52,749 nucleotides of DNA from Cryobacterium fucosi (GTDB taxonomy: Bacteria > Actinomycetota > Actinomycetes > Actinomycetales > Microbacteriaceae): positions 381 through 53,129 of the forward strand of contig NZ_SOHH01000116.1 in NCBI RefSeq assembly GCF_004403515.1, in the 5' to 3' direction. Within the stretch, counting starts at the first letter, position 1, and each line of letters begins with the position of its first letter. Positions 1 to 7,310 of this stretch are shown piece after piece. The position numbers were made by a program, and so were the translations under genes. The notes beneath the pieces were generated by a model that was not told where the DNA came from, did not search any database, and worked only from the letters and a program-made list of their open reading frames with translations.

Positions 1-72
1 GGTGGATCGAGGCTAGGCTCCAACCATGAATCAAATGAATTTGGGTCATCTTGTCATGAACAAAGTCGATCC

Positions 73-951
73 ATGTCGGTGACTTTGCGACAGTTGGGCG
101 TTCTTGTTGCAGTGGTGGATGAGGGGAGTTTCGGGGCTGCCGCTGATGCCTTGCAGATGAGCCAGTCCGCCGTCTCGCATTCAGTCGCCGCGCTGGAGTC
201 GGTGGCGGGTGCACCGCTCGTTGTCCGAGCGCCGACAGTCGCAACGACACCGCTGGGCGAAGCTGTTCTAGCACACGCCCGGAGCGCCCTCGCCAGTGTG
301 CGCGCTCTCGACGCAACCGTCCGTCGTCACCTTGAAGGTGTTGCTGTTGGCCCCGTTCGCCTCGCGGCTGGCGTGACGGCATCTCATCGCCTCGTCCCCG
401 AACTCCTCAACCGGTGGCGTGTGGACCTGCCCGGACTTGACGTGCGCTTGTTCGAGGGCAGCGACGACGAACTCGAAGCCTGGCTCGAGACCGGAGCGGT
501 GGATGCTGCTGTCCTGGTCGACCCGAACCCGATCCCTCATGGCGCGGTGATCCTCGCCCGTGACGACTTCCGTGCCGTGCTCCGCTCCGATCACCCCCTC
601 GCCCGCGAGACACGCATCAGCCTGGGCGACCTCGCCGAGGATCCCCTGCTGACATCGACCAGCGGCTGTGAACCTCAAATCACTGCGCTGCACGCCATGG
701 CCGGATCCGACTACGCGCCGGCGCAAAGGGTGCACGAGACCAGTACCCTGCTGGGCATGGTCGCGGCCGGACTCGGAGTCGCGATCATGCCTGCACTGGC
801 GCTCACGATGCTCGCTAAAAACCTAGTAATGGTCGAACTCGAACAACACCTCGAACGAACCCTTGTCTTCACTGGACCCTCGGGTCGCCCGTGGCACCCG
901 AGCGTTGAACGCATGCGCGACATCGCGGAAACGGCCACGACACCACTGTGA
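73..951 (+). CDS. LysR-family transcriptional regulator
   Basis: A 292-residue LysR-type regulator of normal family length. The first ~60 residues form the winged helix-turn-helix, with the usual LysR pattern of an LRQL start, GSFGAAADALQMSQSAVSHS and then the recognition helix. The rest is a periplasmic-binding-protein-like effector domain; near its end GLGVAIMPALAL matches the usual GLGVALLP segment of the family. It lies upstream of, and in the same direction as, a cupin and a small monooxygenase, which it may control, but a 318-bp gap separates them. The effector is unknown. It sits in the accessory segment left of the integrase. The family call is secure; the target is inference. Confidence 0.9.
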   Translation: MSVTLRQLGVLVAVVDEGSFGAAADALQMSQSAVSHSVAALESVAGAPLVVRAPTVATTPLGEAVLAHARSALASVRALDATVRRHLEGVAVGPVRLAAGVTASHRLVPELLNRWRVDLPGLDVRLFEGSDDELEAWLETGAVDAAVLVDPNPIPHGAVILARDDFRAVLRSDHPLARETRISLGDLAEDPLLTSTSGCEPQITALHAMAGSDYAPAQRVHETSTLLGMVAAGLGVAIMPALALTMLAKNLVMVELEQHLERTLVFTGPSGRPWHPSVERMRDIAETATTPL

Positions 952-1269
952 TCCCTGCCATGTCAGGCCCCAAGAAAGCAGTCAAGACCAAGACACAACA
1001 CTCGCTACGCCCGCCCGCAAAGGGCCCTATTGGGGTCTTCGCGACGGCCAGGCGTTGGTGGTCGACGGCAGCAGCGTTGTGCTTCTCTGAGCGATCCGCC
1101 TACCGCATACCGCCGATGCGCCGCTGAAGGTTCCCAAGTGACACAGGATCGGGCCGGCCGGGACGTTGGATGGATCGGCCCAGACCTGTCGCGCTGGCCG
1201 TCCCGCTTTCGAGTTGAAGTTCGTATCGCGAAGTGCAACTCCGGTTGGTCATTCCGGCATTATTGAGTC
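952..1269. other. Gene-free gap between LysR gene and cupin gene
   Basis: This 318-bp stretch holds no coding region that resembles a known protein on either strand. It probably carries the promoter of the cupin gene, whose start is preceded by an AT-richer stretch at about 1245-1268. No convincing terminator, tRNA or repeat was seen. Confidence 0.5.
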
Positions 1270-1632
1270 ATGACAGATGATGTTCGCAACGTTTCTGATG
1301 CCCTCGACCTTATCTCCGACTATTGGCAGCCGCGCCGCCTGACGAGCGTCAACGATTACGACGTCAAAGTCGTAAAACTACAGGGCGAGTTTGTCTGGCA
1401 CACCCATCCAGACACTGACGAACTCTTCATGGTGCGAACCGGCCAACTCACCATTCAACTCCGAGACCGAGATGTGCACCTCGGTCCAGACGATGTATTC
1501 GTCGTTCCTGCAGGTGTCGAGCATTGCCCTCGCGCAGACCAAGAAGTATTCGCACTCCTGTTCGAGCCCAAGGGCACGGTCAATACCGGCGACGTCGGCG
1601 GCGACCGCACGGCTGCACTTCAAGAATTCTGA
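1270..1632 (+). CDS. Small single-domain cupin protein
   Basis: A 120-residue one-domain cupin. Motif 1 reads HTHPDTDE (H-x-H-x4-E) in the first third and motif 2 reads PAGVEHCPRA (P-x-G-x2-H-x-P), so the His/His/Glu/His metal-binding set is complete. Such proteins serve as small metal-dependent enzymes or sugar/ligand-binding proteins; no substrate can be read from the sequence. It starts with ATG and is followed after 78 bp by a gene for an ABM-fold monooxygenase in the same direction. Cupin and ABM proteins often sit together in detoxification or quinone-related clusters, which is a weak hint only. Confidence 0.85.
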   Translation: MTDDVRNVSDALDLISDYWQPRRLTSVNDYDVKVVKLQGEFVWHTHPDTDELFMVRTGQLTIQLRDRDVHLGPDDVFVVPAGVEHCPRADQEVFALLFEPKGTVNTGDVGGDRTAALQEF

Positions 1633-1710
1633 ACAAACACACCTTCGTCCCGTTGACCGTTCCCAAAAGACACAGCATCGGCATGCTCGGGCGCTGGGTA
1701 GGGTTGTGCC

Positions 1711-2013
1711 ATGACTTTCGCAAACGCGGGAACACTCGGTGTCGTCCCCGGTAAACGTGATGAGCTGGTCGCTCATCTGACTCAGCGCAGCGACACCCTC
1801 AAACAGATCGGCTGCCTGGCGTATGAGGTAGGGGTCAGCGACGACGACCTCGACACGGTGTTCGTCGTGGAACTATGGGACAGCGCCGAAGCGCATCAAG
1901 CTTCGCTCGCCTTGCCCGAGGTCCAAGCATCTATAGCGGCCGCAAGGCCGCTTCTGTCCGGCGCTTTTGGAGGGTTTCGCTTCAACGTCGTCGGATCACC
2001 ACTACGCGACTGA
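1711..2013 (+). CDS. Antibiotic biosynthesis monooxygenase (ABM) domain protein, YgiN-like
   Basis: A 100-residue protein with the dimeric ferredoxin-like ABM fold: a first strand (GTLGVVPGKRDEL), a helix, GCLAYEVGVSDDD, then a strand with VFVVELWDSAEAHQASL, the conserved E-x-W-x-S-x2-A-H motif of the YgiN quinol monooxygenase group. Proteins of this group act on quinols or small aromatic compounds without cofactors. It is full length for the family. An element-like sequence, apparently the left side of an IS30-type insertion, begins about 75 bp downstream. The name rests on fold and motif; substrate unknown. Confidence 0.82.
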   Translation: MTFANAGTLGVVPGKRDELVAHLTQRSDTLKQIGCLAYEVGVSDDDLDTVFVVELWDSAEAHQASLALPEVQASIAAARPLLSGAFGGFRFNVVGSPLRD

Positions 2014-2090
2014 ACCGCGGCGCTCCAAGCGCACGATCTACGATCCACCGTCGGAACTCCTCAGCCGTCCCATTAGCCGTTGGCGAGCTC

Positions 2091-3307
2091 AACCGGTCGT
2101 TGCAACACCCGTTGATAGTGAGGTGTTGTCCGTGTGGTTGAAGCATGAGTTGGTTGAAATACAGGCTCGATTCTGGGTGTTGATGGCCCAAGGCTCGACG
2201 CTGACTTCGGCATGTGATGCTGTGGGGGTGAATCGACGAACGGGACGGCGTTGGCGCCAAGCGACCGGGGGGCGGGTTCCGCTTCCCAAGCCGGAACTGT
2301 CAGGGCGATACTTGAGTCTGGAGGAGCGGCTCCGGATCGCGGACTTGCACGTGACCGGCGCCGGGATCCGGGCCATCGCCGGCCAGGTCGGCCGGTCGGC
2401 TGCGACGATCAGTCGCGAGCTGGCCCGAGGCGGGTCCAAGTCCGGCCCGCGAGCCCGGACCAGGTATGCCCCCTATGCGGCCCAGAAGCGGGCCGAGCTT
2501 CGCGGCCGCCGCCCCAAGGGCAGCAAGTTCGACCATCCAGAACTGGCATCCTTGGTTCAGGCCAAATTGTGCGTGAAATGGAGCCCGGAGCAAATCAGCG
2601 ATCACTTGGCTTCGGCGTTCCCGGACCGGCAGGAGATGCGGGTGAGCCCCGAGACGATCTATCAGGCCCTCTATGTGCAAGGCCGCGGCCATCTGCGCGC
2701 TGACCTGCACCAACACTTGCGCACCGGCCGTGCCATCCGACGTCCGAGACGACCGGCCGCGAAGAACTCGGGCAAGATCCCGGACATGATCATGATCAGC
2801 GAGCGACCCGCGGAGGTCGCCGACCGTGCCGTGCCTGGCCACTGGGAGGGAGATCTGATCTTGGGATCCAACTGCCGGTCCGCGATCGCTACCCTGGTCG
2901 AGCGTCAGACCCGATTCACGATGCTGGTCCACCTCCCCGGCGACCACAACGCGATCACGGTCCGCGATGGCCTGCTGGCAGCCATCAAAACGCTCCCCGT
3001 GCAGCTGGCCACGACCCTGACCTGGAACCAGGGAACCGAGCTCGCCCAGCACCGCCAGATCACCTTGGCCACCCAGATGGCCATCTACTTCTGCGACCCG
3101 CACTCGCCCTGGCAACGAGGAACCAACGAGAACACCAACGGACTGCTCCGCCAGTACTTCCCGAAAGGCACCGACCTCTCCGAGCACTCACCCGATCGGC
3201 TGCTCGAAGTCGCCACCGAACTCAACAACCGGCCCCGCAAAACACTCGGCGGAATCACCCCCGCCCAAGCCAGGCAACGACTACTTGAAACCGCCTCTCC
3301 TTACTGA
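2091..3307 (+). mobile_element. IS30-family element, probably decayed
   Basis: The transposase gene is preceded at 2091-2116 by a segment containing GGTCGTTGCAACAC, which resembles left ends of actinobacterial IS30-type elements. No matching inverted copy (GTTGCAACGACC) could be found between the end of the gene and 3492, so the right end seems lost or too diverged to recognise. The boundaries are therefore approximate, and no target duplication could be defined. Confidence 0.45.
2123..3307 (+). CDS. IS30-family transposase with a substituted catalytic residue
   Basis: About 394 residues. The first part has two helix-turn-helix segments, including LSLEERLRIADLH and GRSAATISRELAR, typical of IS30 transposases. 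The DD(33)E core is recognisable: D244 in GHWEGDLI, then the second position in LTWNQGTEL, and E336 in GTNENTNGL. The second acidic residue, normally Asp in LTWD, is Asn302 here (codon AAC at 3026-3028), while the 33-residue spacing to Glu is kept. This should abolish strand transfer, so the protein is probably inactive. The GTG at 2123 was chosen because the open frame upstream overlaps the ABM gene; GTG at 2132 is an alternative. The C-terminus (RPRKTLGGITPAQ) also departs from the usual KTLGW..PAE. Confidence 0.85.
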   Translation: MLSVWLKHELVEIQARFWVLMAQGSTLTSACDAVGVNRRTGRRWRQATGGRVPLPKPELSGRYLSLEERLRIADLHVTGAGIRAIAGQVGRSAATISRELARGGSKSGPRARTRYAPYAAQKRAELRGRRPKGSKFDHPELASLVQAKLCVKWSPEQISDHLASAFPDRQEMRVSPETIYQALYVQGRGHLRADLHQHLRTGRAIRRPRRPAAKNSGKIPDMIMISERPAEVADRAVPGHWEGDLILGSNCRSAIATLVERQTRFTMLVHLPGDHNAITVRDGLLAAIKTLPVQLATTLTWNQGTELAQHRQITLATQMAIYFCDPHSPWQRGTNENTNGLLRQYFPKGTDLSEHSPDRLLEVATELNNRPRKTLGGITPAQARQRLLETASPY

Positions 3308-3421
3308 GACAGACCAAGGTCGGCGGTGCAGATAAGGACAGAGCAGCGAGTGGCCGAGTCCGGTATGCGCCGTATCTCCTTTGTCGGTCAGGGAGCCTAA
3401 CTTTGGCACCTGCCTTGCCCT

Positions 3422-3468
3422 GCCCAACACGGGGGCCAACCAATGGGTCGCCGGCCTCCGTGTTGGGC
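3422..3468. terminator. Hairpin between IS30 gene and integrase remnant
   Basis: A 16-bp stem (3422-3437 with 3453-3468, one mismatch, arms around CCCAACACGG) closes a 15-nt loop. It lies just past the stop of the leftward integrase gene, and past the rightward IS30 gene. There is no U-tract on either side, so it may be a two-way terminator or a protein-binding palindrome. Confidence 0.5.
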
Positions 3469-3492
3469 GTCTTGAGAGTCTGGGTCTCCCTA

Positions 3493-4243
3493 CTACGGCG
3501 GCGCCAGCCGCTGCAGCACCGACGCCGGCTCCGACTTCACCGTGCGATCTGGCTCGGCGTAGTGCGCCTTCGTCGTCGACGTCGAGGCGTGTCCGAGCAT
3601 GTCGGCCGCAGCCTGCATGCCCAGTTCGTTGGCGAGCAGCGTCGCACCGGTCCGGCGAAAGGAGTGCGGGGTGATTTCCATACCCTCGAGGCCAGCGTTC
3701 CGGAGGATGCCCCGAAACGTGCGTCTGACGTTGTACGGCGTGAGTGGAGTGCCTTTCCGTGAGAAGAACAGCAGGTGCTCCGCGTCTTCCGGATCGATCA
3801 GCGTCAAGCGTTGTCGAATCACGTCGGCCGCGAATTGCGGCACGGCAATGACGCGGTTCGACTCGTGTGTCTTGGGGTGTGCCTGACGGAGAACACCGGC
3901 GCCGTTGTGCACGACGAGCGTGCCGCTGATGTTCACTCGCGGCGGGTCGGCAGCCATGTCCACGTCGCATTGCCGAAGCGCGAGCGCCTCGCCGATGCGT
4001 GTCGCCGTGCCGAGCATCACCTCGATGATGTCTCTCACCTGCCCGTCGGATCGCGGTCCCATCGTGCCCTCCCCCGTGCGCCAGTCGCGGGCCGCGAGTC
4101 GGATGGCGGCGATCTGCTCCGTCGTGAGCGCCTTGGGGGTGTGAGGAGGCTTCTTCATTCGCGAGGTTTCCTTCACCGGATTGCGCGGGATGATCTCTCG
4201 CCGAACTGCGAAAGCCAAGATCATGCTGAGGATCGTGCGGGAG
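3493..4243 (-). pseudogene. Tyrosine recombinase (integrase), C-terminal fragment
   Basis: This is the catalytic part of a phage/island-type tyrosine integrase. It has the first Arg in ATRIGEALALRQCDVD, the H-x-x-R box in HSFRRTGATLL, the MLGHAS box, and the nucleophile Tyr in TKAHYAEPD near the end. The reading frame is open to the IS21 insertion point. Joining it to the fragment at 6380-6819 after removing the IS and one copy of the 6-bp duplication restores one frame of about 394 codons, a usual integrase length. A truncated product could start at the Met at 4224, but it would lack the arm-binding and core-binding domains. All catalytic residues are intact, so the only visible lesion is the insertion. 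Confidence 0.92.
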
Positions 4244-4308
4244 TGTTAACGCCGACTGAAAACAGGGCCACTTCTGCCAACTGAAAACAGGGCCACTCGC
4301 GTGTGGTT

Positions 4309-5073
4309 CTAGTGTGCCGTAGTCGTGGCAGGTTGGTGTTGCTTGAGCCGGTAACTGTTGCCTTTGAGGCTGATTACGTCGGCGTGGTGAACGATGCGGT
4401 CGATCATCGCGGAAGCGATCGTGAGGTCGCCGAACACGTCGCCCCAGCGGGCGAAGGGCAGGTTGCTCGTCATGATCAGCGAGGCGTGTTCGTAGCGGGA
4501 CGACACGAGCTGGAAGAACAGGTTCGCGGCGTCCTGGTCGAAGGGGATGTAGCCGACCTCGTCGACGATCAGCAGGCTGTAACGGCGCAGCCTGATGAGC
4601 TCGGCGGCGAGTTTGCCCCTCGAGTGGGCCTCTTGGAGTCGCGTGACCCAGCCCGTCGCCGTGTCGAAGAGGACCCGGTGGCCGACCTTAGCGGCCTTGA
4701 TCCCGATGCCGACGGCGAGGTGTGTTTTCCCGGTTCCGGGAGGCCCGAGGAGGACGACATTCTTCGCTTCGGTCAGAAACACGCTCGTGCCCAGGTGCGC
4801 GATCAGGTTCCGGTCGGCGGAGGGCTGGTGGTCGAAGTTGAAGTCCTCGAGGGTCTTGTGACCGGGGAACCGGGCGGCCTTGATCCGCAGCGCAGCCCCG
4901 GATGCTTCGCGTTCGGCGACTTCTTTGGAGAGAACCGCGGCGAGGTATTCCTCGTGGGACCAGCCCGCGTCGCGGGCCTGGTCGCCCAGGCGCCGGAAGG
5001 CTTCGCTGATCCGTGGTGCCCGCAGCGCGCGGGCGTAGTACTCGATCTGCGAGGCCGCTTCCGGGCCGGTCAT
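4309..5073 (-). CDS. istB: IS21-family helper ATPase IstB
   Basis: A 254-residue AAA+ ATPase, the normal IstB length. The Walker A motif GPPGTGKT lies at residues 110-117 and the Walker B motif LLIVDEVG at 168-175, followed by the YIPFDQDAANLFFQLVS segment characteristic of IstB. It assists the IstA transposase in target capture and strand transfer. Its ATG overlaps the istA stop by four bases (ATGA), so the two are translationally coupled. No frameshift or missing motif was seen. Confidence 0.95.
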   Translation of the reverse strand: MTGPEAASQIEYYARALRAPRISEAFRRLGDQARDAGWSHEEYLAAVLSKEVAEREASGAALRIKAARFPGHKTLEDFNFDHQPSADRNLIAHLGTSVFLTEAKNVVLLGPPGTGKTHLAVGIGIKAAKVGHRVLFDTATGWVTRLQEAHSRGKLAAELIRLRRYSLLIVDEVGYIPFDQDAANLFFQLVSSRYEHASLIMTSNLPFARWGDVFGDLTIASAMIDRIVHHADVISLKGNSYRLKQHQPATTTAH

Positions 5074-6311
5074 GACGCGACCGCCATCACGGTCGGCGCG
5101 GCGTCGATGTCAACGCTGAAGAGTTCGTCGTAGCGGGCTAGTGAGGCCATCTCGACGACGGCCGTGACCGTGGGTCGGCGGGCGCGTTGGGCTTGGAACT
5201 GGGCGCGGAGCTCGGCCGCGCGGAGGACATGTGCCGGGTCGGTGACGGTCAGTTGCCGGGCCCACTTCCGGCGGTGGCTGGCGATGAGGACCCCGTCGTG
5301 GTGGACGGTCACTCGCTCCAGGCTCGCTGCCACGTCAACGACCCGGCCGATCATGGCCGGGTCGACGGAGTAGTCGTTGCTGAACGCGCGAACGTAGTAG
5401 TCCCGTGGGAGCCGGACGCTGTTGCGGAACATCACCTCCGGCGCCAGCGGTGGCAGGCCGCGCATCGCCGCCCGGTCGATGCGGACCAGGTCTCCGGGTC
5501 GCCCTCGTCGCGATCGGGAGAGACGGTTGTTTGCGATGGGTAGCCAGCCGGCCAGCTGCTGGTTGAAGTCGTCGGGAGAGGTGAAGGCGCGCCCCGACAT
5601 GAAGCGGCTGCGGAAGAAGCGATTCATTCGCTCGACCATGCCCTTGGACTCGGGGTCGCGGGCCTTGAGGAGCTTGATCTGGGTGCCGAGAGTGCCGGCG
5701 AACGCGGCGGCGGACTCGGTGAGCTTCCCGCGCCCGATGCCGGTCTCGTTGTCCCAGGTCAGCCGGGCGGGAACGGCCTCGGCCTCCTGCAGCAACGACC
5801 ACATCCCACCGAGCAGATCCGGCGTCGTCCGCGAGGGCAACATGCGGGCTTGGATGAATCCGGAGAACGTCGACGTCATCACCAAAACCGGCGGCGCAGC
5901 AGCCTGGTCATGGCCCAGCGGCAGGTCTTCGTGCGGGAACCAGAGATCACATTGGACCTGGAAGCCGGGCGGGTGCACCAGTCGATCCGCGGGGTCCGGC
6001 ACCGCATACTCCGGCCGCAGCTCGGCGATCTTGGCCCGGAACAGCGACGGAGACCCCGACCAGCCCACCCGCTCAGCAGCGGTCGCGGCCGGCATCGTTG
6101 GCGTCGCCGCGAGCAACACCCGCACCTGGCCGGCGAACGCGTCGAAGCTCGACCCCGTCGGCTCACGCTGATACGTCGGCGACCGATCCACGGCCAACGC
6201 CCGATCCACCGTTCCCCGGGACACTCCGACCAGCCGAGCTATCTCCCGCTTCGAATGTTTCCCCGTCGAACGCAGGTGGCGAATCTCTGCCCAATCATCC
6301 AATTTGATCAC
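5070..6311 (-). CDS. istA: IS21-family transposase IstA
   Basis: A 413-residue transposase. A helix-turn-helix at residues ~19-40 (SKREIARLVGVSRGTVDRAL) is followed by an rve-type integrase core with D122 (VQCDLWF), D187 (LTWDNETG) and E227 (KGMVERMNRFF), a complete DDE triad. A C-terminal Mu-transposase-like region follows (YYVRAFSNDYSVDP). The start at 6311 lies about 16 bp inside the inner end-repeat pair, as usual for IS21 elements. istB follows with an ATGA overlap. The gene looks intact and possibly active. Confidence 0.95.
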   Translation of the reverse strand: MIKLDDWAEIRHLRSTGKHSKREIARLVGVSRGTVDRALAVDRSPTYQREPTGSSFDAFAGQVRVLLAATPTMPAATAAERVGWSGSPSLFRAKIAELRPEYAVPDPADRLVHPPGFQVQCDLWFPHEDLPLGHDQAAAPPVLVMTSTFSGFIQARMLPSRTTPDLLGGMWSLLQEAEAVPARLTWDNETGIGRGKLTESAAAFAGTLGTQIKLLKARDPESKGMVERMNRFFRSRFMSGRAFTSPDDFNQQLAGWLPIANNRLSRSRRGRPGDLVRIDRAAMRGLPPLAPEVMFRNSVRLPRDYYVRAFSNDYSVDPAMIGRVVDVAASLERVTVHHDGVLIASHRRKWARQLTVTDPAHVLRAAELRAQFQAQRARRPTVTAVVEMASLARYDELFSVDIDAAPTVMAVAS

Positions 6312-6379
6312 CTTCCATGATGGTTGGTGGCCCTATTTTCAGTTGGCGTTTCTGGCCCTGTTTTCAGTTGGCGTTAACA

Positions 6380-6819
6380 CGGGAGTGCTTCGCTCGCGTG
6401 TAGGACTTCTCGCGCTGCTTCTTCAGGAAGAGTTCGATGCGTCCGACGGTCACTTCGCGAATGGTGAAGTGCTCGAAGAAGGGCAGCACGAGCACGCGCA
6501 GCTCCCGCTTGTAGGTGTCTTTGGTCCCTTGGGCGCGGTCGACGTCGAGCATCACGTCCTCCAGCCAGGCGTCGGCGAGCATCGGGAAGGGCGAGCCCGC
6601 ATTCAGCGAGTCGCCGACCCCACCGGCACGCATGCGCCCGGCCAGTTCGACTTTCAACGCTGACTGCGCCGCATTGCGACTCGAACGGGTCACGCCCACT
6701 TGCCGCGATTGCCCGTCCCAGTCGCGGAACACAGTCGTCGCCCGGAACCGCTCGGGACCGACCTTTGTCGTCGTGATCGCGCCGAAGGTGCTGATCGGCA
6801 GTCGTGGTCGTCCGGCCAT
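6380..6819 (-). pseudogene. Tyrosine recombinase (integrase), N-terminal fragment
   Basis: This is the N-terminal part of the integrase cut by the IS21 element. It begins MAGRPRLPISTFGAI, followed by an arm-binding-like segment and the SAM-like core-binding domain (AQGTKDTYKRELRVLVLPFF, then VTVGRIELFLKKQRE). The frame runs into the IS end, adding a few foreign codons before a stop. Without the IS the sequence continues in frame as AKHSRTILSMILAFAVRR into the C-terminal fragment. The ATG at 6819 overlaps the excisionase stop by one base (TGATG), the usual xis-int coupling. A TTG at 6822 is a possible alternative start. Confidence 0.9.
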
Positions 6820-7115
6820 CAACGCTCGCCCCCGCGGCCGCTCAGGGACGATTCAGGCTCGTGGAGACCGTCCAACCACCGCCGAACATCGGAGACGCGG
6901 TAGCGGATCTCCCGGCCGACTCGAATGCCGGACGGGCCGCGACCGTCAGTGCGCAGGTCGTAGATGGCCTGCACGTGCACGCCGAGATACTCGGCGAGTT
7001 CGCTTGTCGTCAGTACAGGCTCTAGACCGAGCCCGAAGAGTCGTTCAGTATCCATAACCCGTAGGTGTTCGAGGTCACTCCAGACCGATCGAACCGGGTC
7101 GTGCACCTTCTCCAT
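6819..7115 (-). CDS. Excisionase-like helix-turn-helix protein
   Basis: About 98 residues. The second half is a MerR/excisionase-type helix-turn-helix (HTH_17): LTTSELAEYLGVHVQAIYDLR, then GIRVGREIRYRVSDVRRWLDG, which gives the R-x-G-x-x-x-R-x-x-x-x-D-V-x-x-W-L pattern. Such proteins bend att DNA and steer tyrosine integrases toward excision. The start at 7115 was chosen because AAAGGG sits five bases upstream; the open frame extends to 7199, and an ATG at 7055 is also possible. The stop overlaps the integrase start, so both are one transcript running away from the tRNA gene. Confidence 0.85.
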   Translation of the reverse strand: MEKVHDPVRSVWSDLEHLRVMDTERLFGLGLEPVLTTSELAEYLGVHVQAIYDLRTDGRGPSGIRVGREIRYRVSDVRRWLDGLHEPESSLSGRGGER

Positions 7116-7144
7116 GAGCGCCCTTTGTAGGCGGTCACTTTGGA

Positions 7145-7165
7145 ATAAACAATGGATAAACAATG
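7145..7165. repeat. Tandem direct repeat ATAAACAATG upstream of xis
   Basis: Two 10-bp copies of ATAAACAATG (7145-7154 and 7156-7165), one base apart, lie about 30 bp upstream of the xis start in an AT-rich patch between xis and the tRNA. The position fits either the xis-int promoter region or directly repeated excisionase/arm-type binding sites of the attachment region. Confidence 0.55.
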
Positions 7166-7226
7166 TGTGCATCAAGTCTTGCCCTTTCGGTAAGGACAAG
7201 AAACCCTGATCACACGATATTTCGAG

Positions 7227-7300
7227 TAGGGCGGCCGGGACTTGAACCCGGGACCGACGGATTATGAGTCCGCTGCTCTAACCAGCTGAGCTACCGCCCC
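7227..7300 (-). tRNA. tRNA with CAU anticodon (probably Met, possibly Ile2)
   Basis: A 74-nt cloverleaf read leftward. The acceptor GGGGCGG pairs with CCGCCCT (one G-U at 1:72), the D-arm is TAGCTCAGCTGGTTAGAGCA, the anticodon loop is CTCATAA with CAT, and the T-arm has GGTTCAAGTCC. No CCA is encoded. CAU reads Met, or Ile AUA after lysidine modification; the sequence alone does not settle which. The integrase/excisionase module begins just past its 3' end, so this gene is the likely integration site of the island to the left. Confidence 0.95.
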
Positions 7301-7310
7301 AGAACCGCGG

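Larger units (their letters stand above)
4244..6379 (-). mobile_element. IS21-family insertion sequence, apparently complete
   Basis: A 2,136-bp element holding istA and istB. The ends are 27-bp inverted repeats starting TGTTAACGCC and matching at 26 of 27 positions. Each end carries two copies of a 21-bp motif (core ACTGAAAACAGGGCCA) at 4251-4271, 4276-4296, 6327-6347 and 6352-6372, the multiple end repeats expected for IS21 transposase binding. Both flanks show the 6-bp direct repeat CGGGAG (4238-4243 and 6380-6385), a target duplication. Perfect duplication and near-perfect ends point to a recent insertion. The target is the integrase gene. Confidence 0.95.

Noticed and set aside
1150..1170. 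GGCCGGCCGGGAC resembles part of the tRNA 3' end (att candidate)
   Set aside because: Only about ten GC-rich bases match in a row; expected by chance in this genome.
3271..3290. GCAACGAC inside the end of the IS30 gene as a right inverted repeat
   Set aside because: Only 8 contiguous plus 4 other bases match the left-end segment, and it is coding sequence in the transposase C-terminus.
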